DNA of 64,000 nucleotides from Chrysopilus asiliformis. Its lineage: Eukaryota; Arthropoda; Insecta; Diptera; Rhagionidae. Position numbers and translations under genes: made by a program. The notes under the pieces are model-generated. The model was given only the letters and a program-made list of their open reading frames with translations. It ran no database searches and was not told where the DNA came from. Positions 48,040 to 60,288 of the stretch are shown here, piece by piece; position 1 is the first letter of the stretch; each line of letters starts with the position of its first letter. Location: positions 47,232,184 through 47,296,183 of the forward strand of contig OZ035961.1 in assembly GCA_964034945.1 (NCBI GenBank). Direction: 5' to 3'.

Positions 48040-48245
48040 CTCCAAAACCGGATTCATCGATCCCAAAAACCTTCGAATTAGATTTTCTCCGGAAAAATTG
48101 CGGTTAAAGATAATCACGTTATCCTTACAGGATCCTTACAGACTTATTTATGTCAGAATCGGATTCAACTACCACAAAAACCCCCAGATGAGATTTTTTC
48201 CTGGAAAATTTTAGGAAAAGGATAATCACGTTATCCTTACAGGAA
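48040..48245 (-). repeat. Repeat related to the 122-bp tandem family
   Basis: Two imperfect units containing AAGGATAATCACGTTATCC and CCTTACAGG, separated by about 115 bp, are relatives of the 39866 array in the other orientation. They are followed by GACAGACAGACAGACAAACAG simple repeat near 48377. Confidence 0.5.
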
Positions 48246-50435
48246 TTTATCTTATCATTAAATGGACGAAGTAGTGAAAATATTGTATTGTCATCGGACT
48301 TACGAATGTGTACAAAATTTCAAGTCAATCGGATGAGTGGAAGTGGACCAAAATTAGTTTGCAAAATTTGACTCTGACAGACAGACAGACAAACAGATAC
48401 GAAGGCAAGCTAAATAAAAGTAAAAAAAATTTAACTCGTAATAATTCGTAAATAGAAACAGTTTAGCGCAATTTTCTTGAAAACTGTGCATCGTATCAAA
48501 AAGTTTTCTAAAACAATAGTATTTAGAATAGAATTAAACATAATTCAATACAGTAAAATCTAATCGGACTACCTTGGTATGAAAAATTTTGCGCTATTCT
48601 CTCGAACATGGTGAGATGTCGTTTTCGACCAGTATTTCCCTAAAAAGACGAAATCAAATAACCGTTGGCCGGACGAATGGATTATATATTGCGAGTCTCT
48701 TAGCAATTTAAAATAGGTAATTGCCTGTAAACAGAAAATTAAACTATGTATAAAATATAAATGTGTAATATTTAAATTTCTTTTTACATATATCCACTAT
48801 CAAAGCGACAGTTAACTAATGTGGCGACATTTGCACGACCGACCACTAATAACTATTGACTGTGACATCACAATTTGTTAGTTGTTGTAATATCACCACC
48901 TACCACCTTGACCACTATGAACAACTATGCAAGTGTGTGATGAACAATAAAAAAACCTTGTTTGTTTTTAGATAATTTTATTGTTAGGTTCTCAAATAAT
49001 TACTGAAATCAAAAGTTACAAAAAATTCTGGGCAAGTTAAGTGAAATAGCAATATTAATGTAAAAGTAACGATGGTTTAACGAAATGAAAGAAACAATAG
49101 AAATGATTTGGAATGATAAATTCAATAATTTTAAAGTACAAACCCGTATTTAAAAAAACGTGTGAACTCCATACAAAGCAATTCATAAAGAGAGCCTCAA
49201 AATCCTCGATAATTTGAAGTTTTTTCTGCCCTCATGAGCATCGACATATCGAGGTGCGGCTGTATATTAATCAGACGCTTTTAAAAATTTCAAGAGATAC
49301 AATGCGAAAAATATAAGCAATTCAAGAGATACAATGCGAAAAATATAATAGACGAGTTGGATTTGAGTAAAAAAGTTTTATTTAAGTTGAAGTTAAGAAT
49401 TTATTGTGATGTCGTACAAAAATTATGTAAAAACAAATTATATTAATATAATATTTGCAATTTAATAGTATCTTGTCCAAATAATTAAACTTACAGAATA
49501 TAGCATAAATTAGTAAATTGCGTGAAAATAAGCAAAATAAATTTGGGAGGCTGAAACAAAAACGTTTGAATTTATAGCTGTGGCATAGAATCAGGGTATG
49601 GAGATCATTCTTTTCAATGCGTTCGTTTAAGTCATATCTCTATTTCGTCACTTCCTGTATATGCCTGTATTTGGACGGTGCAATATTTCGGGAATGCTAG
49701 AAGATAATGATTTGCCATTAACGGCAAGAATTTAGAGAACTTCGAGTTAAGGACAAGAATTATTTGACAGTTTCAATTTTTATTTAAAAGAAACAAAAAT
49801 ACGGCAGTTGGGAGAAACAAGTTGAGTGAAGCGTTTCGCTCCCACTTTAGCGAAAATTTTATTTTTCTTATTCCCACATTCAACTGTTATTGTGTATAAA
49901 AGCTTCTATTTGTGAACTAAAATTGCCCTTAACCCTTTCACTCGGCATTTATTTCTAATAGCAAAAAAAATGTGTTGTTGCTTTTTTCAATAATAATATA
50001 TAAAAAATATATATTATTATTGAAAATAAAACATTTTTTTTTTTTGCTTTTTTCAATAATAATATGTAGCAACACAATATATTTCAAAATTTAAAAACTT
50101 TAAATATCTTTTTAGAAGTCTCTTTTAGATAATGTACTCATTTGTATACATAACATGTCAATCATTGTCCCTCTCCCTTCTAATTCTCTTAGAAATGCGA
50201 GTTAAATATGATGTACACAATTGTGTACGCGCCGAGTGAAAGGGTTAAATGATTTTCCCACTGAAGCGGGGTCGACGCTATGATTTCAAATTAAAGTTTT
50301 TTTTCTGTTAGGCACGCCAAAACGAAATTAAACTATCGATTAATAGCAAAATAAGATACTAAGGAAATTTATATGATATTACACTATTTCTAAATGATTA
50401 TTTTATATGCACAAAAAGTGTGAATCTTATGGTTT

Positions 50436-51199
50436 CTATTCATCGAAATCAATATCTGAGTCATCTGAATCATAGCCTTCCCCTCCGCGAATTGTCTTTT
50501 TTGGTTGTTGAATAAACGATTTTTTTGTTTGTCCAGGCGGTGTTAATAAATCTCCCTAAATTAATACAAAAATAATTTTTGTCAATCTTTTAAGTTTAGA
50601 AAACAACCTTGTAATCAATAGCCCCCGACTGAGCTATTCTCCACTCCAATAAATCAGTAGAAAAGTCGTCTCTATTTCCGACATCTGTGAATCCTACGAT
50701 GTAGTCTTTTGTTTTGCTGTCCTTTACTAAAGCTATTGTTGGAATCACCTTAATTCTGAGTCTTTGGGTTAGGAATGGAGATTTCTCTGCATTCACTTTA
50801 CAAAATCTTGCTTCTATATGTTTAACGGCTAGAATTTTCAGATGTTTGTCAACTATCCGGCAGCGCTCCGTACTGTCCCGGTAGAAATGACACACAATGT
50901 TGGGAGACTTTTTCGATACTTCAAAAAATTCCTTTTCGTCAGCTAATTCAGAATATACACCGTGTCCCTGCAGGGAAAACTTTTAAAATGTACCATTAAC
51001 ATACTTGCAGAATTGAATTTACGTTTCTTAGCCATTCCTCCCTTTGCTTTGCTTGGTTCTTCATTTCCTTGATTCGTTGTTCGCGAAGTGCTCTTAACTC
51101 ATCGGAATCCATGTTATCAAGCATACCAATTTGATTGTCTAGCTGCTTCTCTAACTGCACAGCAGCAGTCACCAAATTATTCTGTATCATTTGATCCAT
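50436..51199 (-). CDS. TXNDC9: Thioredoxin domain-containing protein 9 (TXNDC9)
   Basis: Three minus-strand exons (51199-51023, 50967-50608, 50555-50436) with 55- and 52-bp GT-AG introns in phase 0 give 218 aa (human about 226). The N-terminal third is helical ([36 protein letters not shown]). The thioredoxin-fold domain reads [40 protein letters not shown] and [14 protein letters not shown] with the cis-proline; as in the family there is a lone cysteine in place of CxxC, so it is not a dithiol oxidoreductase. The tail is [16 protein letters not shown]. The family modulates the CCT chaperonin in actin and tubulin folding. ATG at 51199 is the first in frame. Confidence 0.94.
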
Positions 51200-51755
51200 A
51201 TTGCCCAAATTTACTTTAAAAAACGAAAAATGTTAATAAAAAAATGTTGGGTTGAATTGTGTAGGCGCTTCTTAGGAAATGAGAGCTGAATTCCTTATGC
51301 TACACCTGTTTTTTCTACAGTTGTTTTCGAATAACTGTGATACTTACTACAAGTTTTAAAACTGGCCCGTAAAAAAACAACGATAAAAGAGAAAAACTTA
51401 ATACTTCCTTGTGACTACACGTGCTGTAAATAACTATTTTTTTAGTTTTTAATGACGGCACACTCATAACGCCTTACCTTGCTCAGCTGTCACTGTGTCA
51501 TTGTAGTATAAATTCTGGGTTTTTTCTTTCCATGGGGTAATTTACAACTCGGCCGTGGCGAATCTAGAGAGCCTTAATCATAGATTAAAGAGTTGCTATA
51601 GATAGAAACAAATTCGTTTTTTCATACCTACGGTAAAGAGCTGCGCCAGTGGAAGTTCAAATGATATACCAAAAAAACGAACACTTATCGTTTTTCCATT
51701 GTCGCTGAGTAAACCAAAAGCAAAGTTTTTCAACATAGAAATTGCAAAATTACTA

Positions 51756-52194
51756 GGTCTGTTCGATATAACTCTGAATTTGTTTTTATCGAACAACTTG
51801 GAGTAAGTTCATAGTAAGTCACTTTTGAACTGTCAAGGTTGAGGTTAAGTTTTACGTTTGTGTACAACATTTTTAAAATGAATATCAAGGAACTAATCAT
51901 GTTTAATTTGATTTCTCTCCAGAATTATTTTCAACATAAATTTTCATAATTATACATTTTATAATTTTTTCTTGACTTCCAAACACTGTAAAAGAGAGGT
52001 TATATTTGACAAATATCAGCTGTCAAAAGTTTACTCCAACTAAAAGCAAGAGTAAGACCAGGACTGAAAAGATGAGTCCTGGACTTACACTTTTCTGTTC
52101 GATATGTGTTCGGAGTAAGTCCAGGACTCATATCGAACAGAAAAGAGTAAAAAATTTTACTCCGAGTAAGTGCAGGACTCATATCGAACAGACC
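51756..52194. mobile_element. TIR element with internal repeats (TA duplication)
   Basis: Ends GGTCTGTTCGATAT and ATATCGAACAGACC enclose 439 bp with TA on both sides. The right half repeats the terminal word: CATATCGAACAG occurs at about 52127 and 52181 and its complement at about 52096, interleaved with GGACTTACTC-type words. It may be a Tc1/mariner-type MITE. Confidence 0.6.
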
Positions 52195-52197
52195 TAA

Positions 52198-52290
52198 TAT
52201 ATAGATAAAAGGTATCTTTTATACTTTTATATAGATAAAAGGTATCTTTTATACTTTTATATAGATAAAAGGTATCTTTTATATAATATA
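52198..52290. repeat. 30-bp tandem repeat, 3 units
   Basis: The unit ATATAGATAAAAGGTATCTTTTATACTTTT is repeated two and two-thirds times without variation. Each unit contains the dyad AAAAGGTATCTTTT. Immediately follows the preceding TIR element. Confidence 0.8.
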
Positions 52291-52734
52291 TAGATATCGA
52301 AATAGTCCCTGAACCAAAACCGAACCTTTTTCAAAAAACATTTGGTTTGCATCTCTGCTAAATACTATAAGCTGTAAATTGCTGTTGTGTGGTATAGGTT
52401 CTGATTTTAGAGAAAAAAATCGAAATTTCTTTCTAACATCGTGTCTTCACTTGGGATTTTTCATCGCAGGGATTTTTGATTGACCAATCAGAGCTCGAGT
52501 TGACGGCGATAAAAAATCCCAGAGATAAATTTCATGAAATCTTGCAATTGCAAAATTTCATGAAATCTTGCAATTGCAAAATTTCATGGAATTTCCCGAT
52601 TCAAGATGGCGGAATCTAAATTCTCCCGACAAGTAGTTGCGAAAATAACTAATTTTTACAAACAATACGATACAAAAAGCTTTGGAAGATAATAAAGGGT
52701 GGTTAAATTTTAAGGGCCGACGTACTTAGAAATG

Positions 52735-52945
52735 TCAACCAGGAGGTAATCAGGGCAGCCAACTAGAAATAAGCCAATTTGACTGAACAAATGTAAAAAA
52801 AAAATCCTACTTTTCAGCAGCCGAAAAAATCATGACAGTACGGAGATTTAAATCATGATGCAAGATTTTTTGAGTCTCCATTAGATTTTTTCGTGATTGG
52901 ATTTAAATACAATCTGGAAAAAAGTCTAATGGAGTCGTGGAGTAA
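52735..52945. repeat. Repeat family C, copy 1
   Basis: From TTAGAAATGTCAACCAGGAG to AGTCTAATGGAGTC, matches the reverse complement of 61258-61460. It includes CATGACAGTACGGAGATTTA and CTCCATTAGATTTTTTCGTG blocks. Two direct copies of AATTTCATGAAATCTTGCAATTGC stand upstream (about 52536-52585). Non-coding. Confidence 0.6.
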
Positions 52946-53034
52946 TTCCCGAGAGCGTCTTTTCCTCAAAACCGGTTTTTTTGCACCCCTTTAACGTACC
53001 GTCTCGCATGGCCTATTGCGAGAGCGGAGACTAT

Positions 53035-53242
53035 GGGCCTTATTATGGTTGTCAATTCACAATTGATAGTTGATACCTATCAACAAAATTGATAAATCGG
53101 TATTACGAATGTCAATCGGTGTCAACTTTATTGATAGCTGTGAACCAAAGTTGACAACGATTGACATTCGTAATACCGATTTATCAACTCAGTTGATATT
53201 TATCAACTATCAATTGTGAATTGACAGTTCATAATAAGGCCC
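53035..53242. mobile_element. Palindromic MITE, copy 2 (TSD TAT)
   Basis: A 208-bp palindrome, reverse-orientation relative of the copy at 1313-1519, with ends GGGCCTTATTATGG and AATAAGGCCC and TAT on both sides (53032-53034, 53243-53245). The two copies agree at most positions. Confidence 0.8.
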
Positions 53243-53352
53243 TATGTGTTTTCTTTTCATCGCCATCTTGAGAAATAAAATTTCAAGAGATTTTCGGCCC
53301 AGCTGTCAAAAAAATCTCAAAAATCTCAATTTTTTCTATTTTGCTCAATCTT

Positions 53353-53990
53353 AAAGGCTTAACTATAATCGACATAAGAACGCATATGTAGCTGCATATG
53401 TCATTTCCAGAATAAGAAAGTCAGTGTTAATACCCACAATAGGCATATGTCAAGAGTGTTGCCACTTTCAAACCTTCGTTAAACATTCGTTAAGCATGAA
53501 TAATTCGATACAAATGGAACTGGCATATGTAAATAGTGAACATAACCTAAAATTTTTCCAAAAAGGGACTCAAGCAGGACAACAGATAGTCAAAGATATT
53601 TGTGGTCATTCTCGTGTGAATAAAAAATTGATCCGGATCAAGCCTTTTTACTTTTAAGAAGGTGACTACGTAGTATCCGTGTGTTTTCCTGTCGCGATTG
53701 ATTTCTCGTACATCACATGAACGCTTCTTTCTGCCGTATCCATCCAGTTCATCTTTCAGGTCACTTAATTCTTTTAAGCACTTCACAATTTCAAATATTT
53801 CTTTAATTTTTTTCAATTCACTCATTTTTTCCTTCAACTTTGTCAATTACTATCGAGAAGAATTTGACTTTACTTATGTCAGTCTATGCCTATTATGGTT
53901 AGCTTTTATGTTGACAGCTATGCATGTCAACATTCGTTGGGAATTTGACATTTGCATATGCGTTCTTATGTCGATTATAGTTAAGCCTTT
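53353..53990 (-). mobile_element. Harbinger-type element with a nuclease fragment
   Basis: Perfect 36-bp inverted ends (AAAGGCTTAACTATAATCGA...) delimit 638 bp. On the minus strand from about 53846 it encodes MTKLKEKMSELKKIKEIFEI, a linker, then KVKRLDPDQFFIHTRMTTNI and FDYLLSCLSPFLEK: the N-terminal part of a PIF/Harbinger DDE nuclease (RM....FDYLL..L.P.LEK). The rest of the protein is deleted. The flanks resemble TTA/TTT, an imperfect 3-bp duplication. Confidence 0.75.
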
Positions 53991-54548
53991 TTGTTGAAGA
54001 CGGATACATTACGGTGGTATTAAACAGAAGTTTCAATGGGTACTTGACCAATGTTAATATGGCTTAACAAAAGTTTCACTGGTTAAGCCATGTTCCACTT
54101 TTGTCAGCATTCAGCACACTTGATTTTGTCGCTTTGAAAAAGTAGGGGAAACGCGTAGAAGCTTGAAAATAAATTCAAAAATTTAAAACAAATTTTTGGA
54201 GTGGTTGTGAATTTTGCGGCAAAAGTCTTACTTTACTGGATTTAGTAGGCGTCTGATTAAGAAATTATACAAGCAAGGTGAGGATTTTTTGTTTTAGTGA
54301 CATTAAAATTCGGTCTAATGATTTTGTCTTTATCTGGCCAATATAAAATGTACGCCGAATAGTCCAATTTTATCTCATTGTGTCCGAGAAGATAAGCGGC
54401 GTCTCGCGATAACCTTTGTATCAAAAACCAATTGGTTTAAATTTCGTAGTTACTGTTTAATAAATTTTGCCTTGAATCGTGCTATTCGGTATGCATTTGT
54501 TTACAAAATAATAAATAGACATAGGTTTCGCTTGAGACTTCTACTGCA

Positions 54549-54689
54549 ATGGCTTCTCATGATGCCCCTGCACTTTTTTGCATTCCATTTGAGCCCGATT
54601 TCAGAAGGGCGCGCGGTGGCATTGGTACTTGTATGGTAGAGCAAGAATTGGATTTACAGGAGAGGTACTTGGTCACAAATAGAAACTGT
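54549..54689 (+). other. Candidate first coding exon of unknown gene
   Basis: In an unusually G+C-rich patch (about 54540-54850), an ATG reading begins MASHDAPALFCIPFEPDFRR and runs through GTCMVEQELDLQERYLVTNR to a strong donor (AAACT|GTGAGTTA at 54689). No partner exon was identified downstream. It could instead be 5' untranslated sequence of the kugelkern-like gene 7 kb downstream, whose coding exon starts right after an acceptor. Confidence 0.3.
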
Positions 54690-55140
54690 GAGTTAATTCT
54701 TCTTCCCGCGCTATCCGCGCTCATATTCTTAAATTATAATTACAAGTTCTGCTTCGCCCCTTTTCGTTGAGGAGGCAGCGGCGGCTGCGAAAGTGTGCGT
54801 GCGATCTGCAACTCGACTGTGTGCGTACCAATAGAACAAAATAAACGATTAGATTGGGATGGGACTGTACTTGGAGAAATTGACTACCAAGCGCAATCGA
54901 AAAAAAGAGTGCTCAAGATATTTAGCGCGAAAGTTGTTTTCTAAACTATTTAAATCTTAAACGATTTATTCGTCTTTCTTGTATTTCTTTATTTTATTCC
55001 ATTTCATCAATTAGAAATATTGTGAAGACAGAGCGAGTGTTGTGGAAATTCAACATTGCTGACTATGCTGCTATGTTAGTTTTTGAATCGGGGGATTTTA
55101 TTTATTTGGTGTGCGGACTTGCTGACCAATGAACCTTGAA

Positions 55141-56610
55141 ATTTTTTACTTTCTTCTACGGAGTATAATAAAGTATTGTATTCATGAAAAATTTCGACCT
55201 CTTAATTTTGCCTAAAAAACATTTCCCGATCACTCCTGAGTCGATTGGAGTCATATTTAAAACATAACAAAAGCTATAATTGCCAATCTGGCAATCATTG
55301 GAGACCCGTATGGTGATATTTATATCAAAATTCGAACAGTTGTACCAAAATTCCACTTTGAAGTCAAACTTTCCAATAAGAATTTTTAAAATTTATTCCA
55401 ATCGGATTTTGATGTATGGGAGTTTTATGTAGAATCATATCCTAAATAACTTTTGTTCTTGCACTTTTTTGATAAGATGCACCGTTTTTGAGATATTCGC
55501 AAAAAACGTTTTCGTTCGTATGGGGGGTACCCCCCCTAATGGTCCATTTTTGCCCATTAACGAACTTAGCCTCGCATTTTACGAAAAACGGATCCACGCA
55601 AAATTTCAAGTCTCTAGCTCAATCCGTGCGCCCGCAATCCGCGCCACAGACAGACGGACAGACAGACAGACGGACGGACATGCAAAATTCAATTTTTTTT
55701 ATCATTCTAAACACACTGGTGTAATTCATTTTTTTGTGTGATGACGGGATCTTGGCGTTACAAACGGTAAGGCAAAGTTAATATACCCTTTGGTTTCACC
55801 ATACGGGTATAAAAATGTCTTTCTGTCTGTCAGTCTGTCAGTCAGTCTGTCTGTCAGTCTGTGTACAAGATTTCTCAAAAACTAATAGAGCTAGCGCCAT
55901 GAAATTTTATAGGCATGTTGGGTCCTGAAATGGGACGATCCTATCAACTTTTGGTGGAAATCCGTTAACCGGAAGTATCCAAAATGGCGGTTTTTCAAAA
56001 ATTGCAATTTTGTTTTTCTCGATTTACTCCCAAACTACGCGTTTTTTAGTGGCCTTAAGTATGACAAAACTTGGAGAAAATAAAATTTCCCACACTTTTG
56101 TCTTTAGCTATAACTCGATATCTCCACCTGTTATCGAGATAAACCGTTATTTCCAAAAAAACAGTTTTTTGCGATTATCTCGAAAACTAACGGGTTTTTG
56201 CTGACTGAATGTATGAAGTGAATTAATGAGAATGGCATTCTGCACAATTTTGTTTCTTACCGTTATCCGTTATCTTTTACCGTTATTGAGATATTTTCAT
56301 TAATATGTAAAAAATCATATGTTTGCGAATAATTTGCAAACTAACGGTTTTTCGACAAATCAGTTAAAAGAATAATTAAAGATGTTAAAATTTTCTACAT
56401 TTTTGCCATTTACCGTAAATTGATAGCTTTTACCGTTCTCAAGTTATCTCAAATTTTGTACGTTTTTGATATTTTTGAATAAACCAAGAATTTATTGGGC
56501 GGTCGTCTTAGGTTGACAACGCGACAGGGCTCTAGCGTAAATTGCGCAGGGTCGTAGATTTTGTATAAGAAAGTTTTGTGTTGACCACAACTGATATTTT
56601 TTATTTACTA
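55141..56610 (+). repeat. Dispersed repeat family B, copy interrupted by family A
   Basis: Starts with TTTTTACTTTCTTCTACGGA and ends near GACCACAACTGATATTTT; it matches 59281-60165 almost base for base except for a 553-bp family A insert at 55262-55814. The second part has repeated ATCTCGAAAACTAACGGG / TTACCGTTATCcGTTATC motifs. Non-coding. Confidence 0.75.
55262..55814 (+). repeat. Dispersed repeat family A inserted in family B
   Basis: Same limits and interior as 32751-33295 (ACATAACAAAAGC ... CGGGTATAAAA). Its insertion point is seen exactly by comparison with the uninterrupted family B copy at 59281-60165. There are no terminal inverted repeats; target duplication can be at most a few A residues. 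Confidence 0.75.
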
Positions 56611-57999
56611 GCCTTTAGGACAATAACGAGGTAAATAAGGTTGTAAAAGATCCGAATATATTTTAATGGGTAGATTTTTCTTGTGGGATTTTCTGTATTA
56701 AAAAGTTACTTTTACCAACTTTATAAATCGGTTACACCTTGTAGACAGCTTGTTTAAATGCAAAACACGTATAGCTGCATATAAAATTTGTGTCTCAAAG
56801 ATTTTTCAGCATTCCTCATACAAATTTACACGGAGAAATGCAATACGGATAATTGCATCAAACGCATACATTTTCAAGTTCATAAATGTCAAAATTACAT
56901 TTTATTTTACATGCACATTTACAAAAATGAAGTATAGTTGAATTGCAATTTTCGAAAAGGACTCATCTCCGAAATTTAAAATTTTTCAACCGACACAAAA
57001 AACTGAATTTGACGTGAGTTTTTCCCCCAAAATAACGATCATTTTCCCCCAGAAAATAGTATTCTTCAGATGGAGAAATCCAACTGATGGAGAAAATGAT
57101 CGTTATATCCAATTTGATGGAGAAAATGATCGTTACATACAGTTTCCTGAGATAAGTCCATTTCGAAAAATTTTTATTAAAAATTCTCTGAGATCAAATT
57201 TATTTTCAACAGTGGAGCGCACAGTGAAACATTTATTGCGAAAATCGTGTATAAATTGTAATTAACCCGTTCGGTACATGTTTTTTTCTATGGGCGTTAA
57301 AGATTCTCTCTATACAAATTAATGATGTTTAAGCTATTAGTATTCATTGAAAACAAAAAAAAAAATCAAAAATTTTTATTTTTTTACAAATACGTCCACT
57401 GTAGTCTAGCTTTTTACTCAAAAAATAAAAATTGGATCACAAAGTGCATTTGGTGCACTGAATGAGAATAGACTGTTGAAAATAAATAAATAATAAGACA
57501 ATTTAAATTTTTTAGCATGATGCCATATGGTATCAAAATACCGAATGGGTTAACAATTAATTTGTATGCATTATACGGGAAAATACACGTGGGTCATTTT
57601 ATGACCCGCAACATTCTATTTGTGTGTATTTTTCAAACATAATAGAAAGGCAGAACACATTTTTGAAAAGAACAAATTACTAAAGTTTTTTCTACACTTC
57701 ACTATATTTTTATGCCTTGTGATTATGTTAAAAATAGAAAAATATCTCTCCATAAAAAAATGTTTTAATTGAAAATCTTCGTCGTCCAGCTATGATGCAT
57801 CGGTCGACCACTTTATACAAATTTCGTCTGTCTTCATAGAAATTTTGAAAAGTTTTTTTTATTTAACTTACTTTCGTATCTGTTTGTTTGTCAGGATTAA
57901 ATCTTGCAATCTAATTTTGACCCACTTTCACTCATCCTCAAGTCAATCAGCAATATTGCACACATTAGGTACCTTCGACGACTCATTAAGTCGTCCTTG

Positions 58000-58200
58000 T
58001 AAGGACAAGGAAAGGTCCTGTAAGGGTAACGTGATTATCCTTTTCCTCAAATTTCTCGGGAAAAAAATCTTATCTGGGGATTTTTAGGATCGCTGAAACC
58101 GATTTTAGAGTCAAAAAGTCCGTGAGGATATCTTATCTGGGGATTTTTAGGATCGCTGAAACCGATTTTAGAGTCAAAAAGTCCGTGAGGATATCTCAAA
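58000..58200 (+). repeat. 63-bp tandem duplication in a 122-bp-family relative
   Basis: TCTTATCTGGGGATTTTTAG starts at 58068 and again at 58131, each followed by GATCGCTGAAACCGATTTTA. Preceded by GGTCCTGTAAGGGTAACGTG, a relative of the 39866 array. Confidence 0.7.
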
Positions 58201-59280
58201 GGCAAGTATATATATTCGAAGACTAAAAATTAGGTAATAAGCGAGGCGAGAGACAGACGTCATTTTGGGTTTTTAGTCATACTAATCAAATACGAAGACT
58301 AAAAAGAAAAATTTAAAAAAATCTTTTATTTAAAAAAAATGTACTAAAAAGGAAAATTAATTTTTTTTAATTGCTGTGTCAGAACTAAAAGCATAAAAAA
58401 TAAAATAAATATTCATCTCGCTTTTATTACCAAAAAAACCATTTTATTCATTTTTAGTGCATTTTTGAAAAAAAAGCTATTATTAATTTTTTTTGTTAGG
58501 TAATGTTTATACCATATAGGTGAGATCATAAATAGGGTATTTGCTCTACCATTTGTAACGCATATAACTGTTCTGTGTAACAGTGAATTAAGTTTTTAAA
58601 CTTTTTAGTTTAAAAACTAAAATTTGAAGTTGAAAATTTCACTTTTTTGTTTTTTCGGTTTAGCTTTTAAACTTTTTAGTTCAAAGACTAAACTATTTGT
58701 TTGCGAAATTTCATTTTTGAAAATTTCAACTTTTTTCTTTAAAATTTAAACTTTAAGTATAAAATTTAGCTTTTGAGGTTTAAATTTTCAACTAAGTTGG
58801 TTTGAGATGCACATTTCTAAATGTTGAAAAACTCAACCTAGAAGAAAAAAAGAAATTCTAGAAAAAATAAAACTTAAAAATTTAAGCTGAGCTTTGTTCT
58901 TAAGTGGTGAATTTTCTATTGCATCAACAGGTTCGGGAAAGCTTAAGTCGTAATATTGGACCTTAAACTAAATCACCACATTTCTAAGCTTAACGATTTA
59001 AGTTTTGTTTGACAGTCAGTAATATTTAAAGACAGAACAAAGACGAAAATTAATTCTATTAATATTTAGAAGTTATTGAGTTTAGTACTAGGGCTACCGC
59101 GAAGTGTGAATTTAATGACGAATTCGACTGGCAGATTCAAAGTAAGCTCTCTCGCAGAACAGAGCAAGGTAGATCTCAAGCGAATTTTGATAATTATTTC
59201 CTTAATTTGACACTGTCTTAATTCATTTGTGACCAAATGAAATTCTTCTTCAATAGATGAAAATATATCCAATATATCAT

Positions 59281-60165
59281 AATTTTTACTTTCTTCTACG
59301 GAGTATAATAAAGTATTGTATTCATGAAAAATTTCGACCTCTTAATTTTGCCTAAAAACATTTCCCGATCACTCCTGAGTCGATTGGAGTCATATTTAAA
59401 AAATGTCTTTCTGTCTGTCAGTCTGTGTACAAGATTTCTCAAAAACTAATAGAGCTAGCGCCATGAAATTTTATAGGCATGTTGGGTCCTGAAATGGGAC
59501 GATCCTATCAACTTTTGGTGGAAATCCGTTAACCGGAAGTATCCAAAATGGCGGTTTTTCAAAAATCGCAATTTCGTTTTTCTCGATTTACTCCCAAACT
59601 ACGCGTTTTTTAGTGGCCTTAAGTATGACAAAACTTGGAGAAAATAAAATTTCCCACACTTTTGTCTTTAGCTGTAACTCGATATCTCCACCTGTTATCG
59701 AGATAAACCGTTATTTCCAAAAAAAACAGTTTTTTGCGATTATCTCGAAAACTAACGGGTTTTTGCTGACTGAATGTATGAAGTGAATTAATGAGAATGG
59801 AATTCTGCACAATTTTGTTTCTTACCGTTATCCGTTATCTTTTACCGTTATTGAGATATTTTCATTAATATGTAAAAAATCATATTTCTGCGAATAATTT
59901 GCAAACTAACGGTTTTTCGACAAATCAGTTAAAAGAATAATTAAAGATGTTAAAATTTTCTACATTTTTGCCATTTACCGTAAATTGATATCTTTTACCG
60001 TTCTCAAGTTATCTCAAATTTTGTACGTTTTTGATATTTTTGAAAAAACCAAGAATTTATTGGGAGGTCATCTTAGGTTGACAACGCGACAGGGCTCTAG
60101 CGTAAATTGCGCAGGGTCGTAGATTTTGTAGAAGAAAGTTTTGTGTTGACCACAACTGATATTTT
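59281..60165 (+). repeat. Dispersed repeat family B, uninterrupted copy
   Basis: About 885 bp, colinear with 55141-56610 minus its insert, and highly similar. Contains CTGTCTGTCAGTCTG, GGAAATCCGTTAACCGGAAG and many TTACCGTTAT-type words. Diverged relatives lie at about 5500-5900 and 24820-25400. The mobilising mechanism is unknown. Confidence 0.75.
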
Positions 60166-60288
60166 CTTTTGGGTTCGACATGATTTTATTAGCATTAACC
60201 TAAAAAGAGCAATTCAAATTTCACTACGTTTGGCAGATCACAAAATTACTCCAAAACTGCTCTTTCCGTGCTCACACACAGTACCTTA

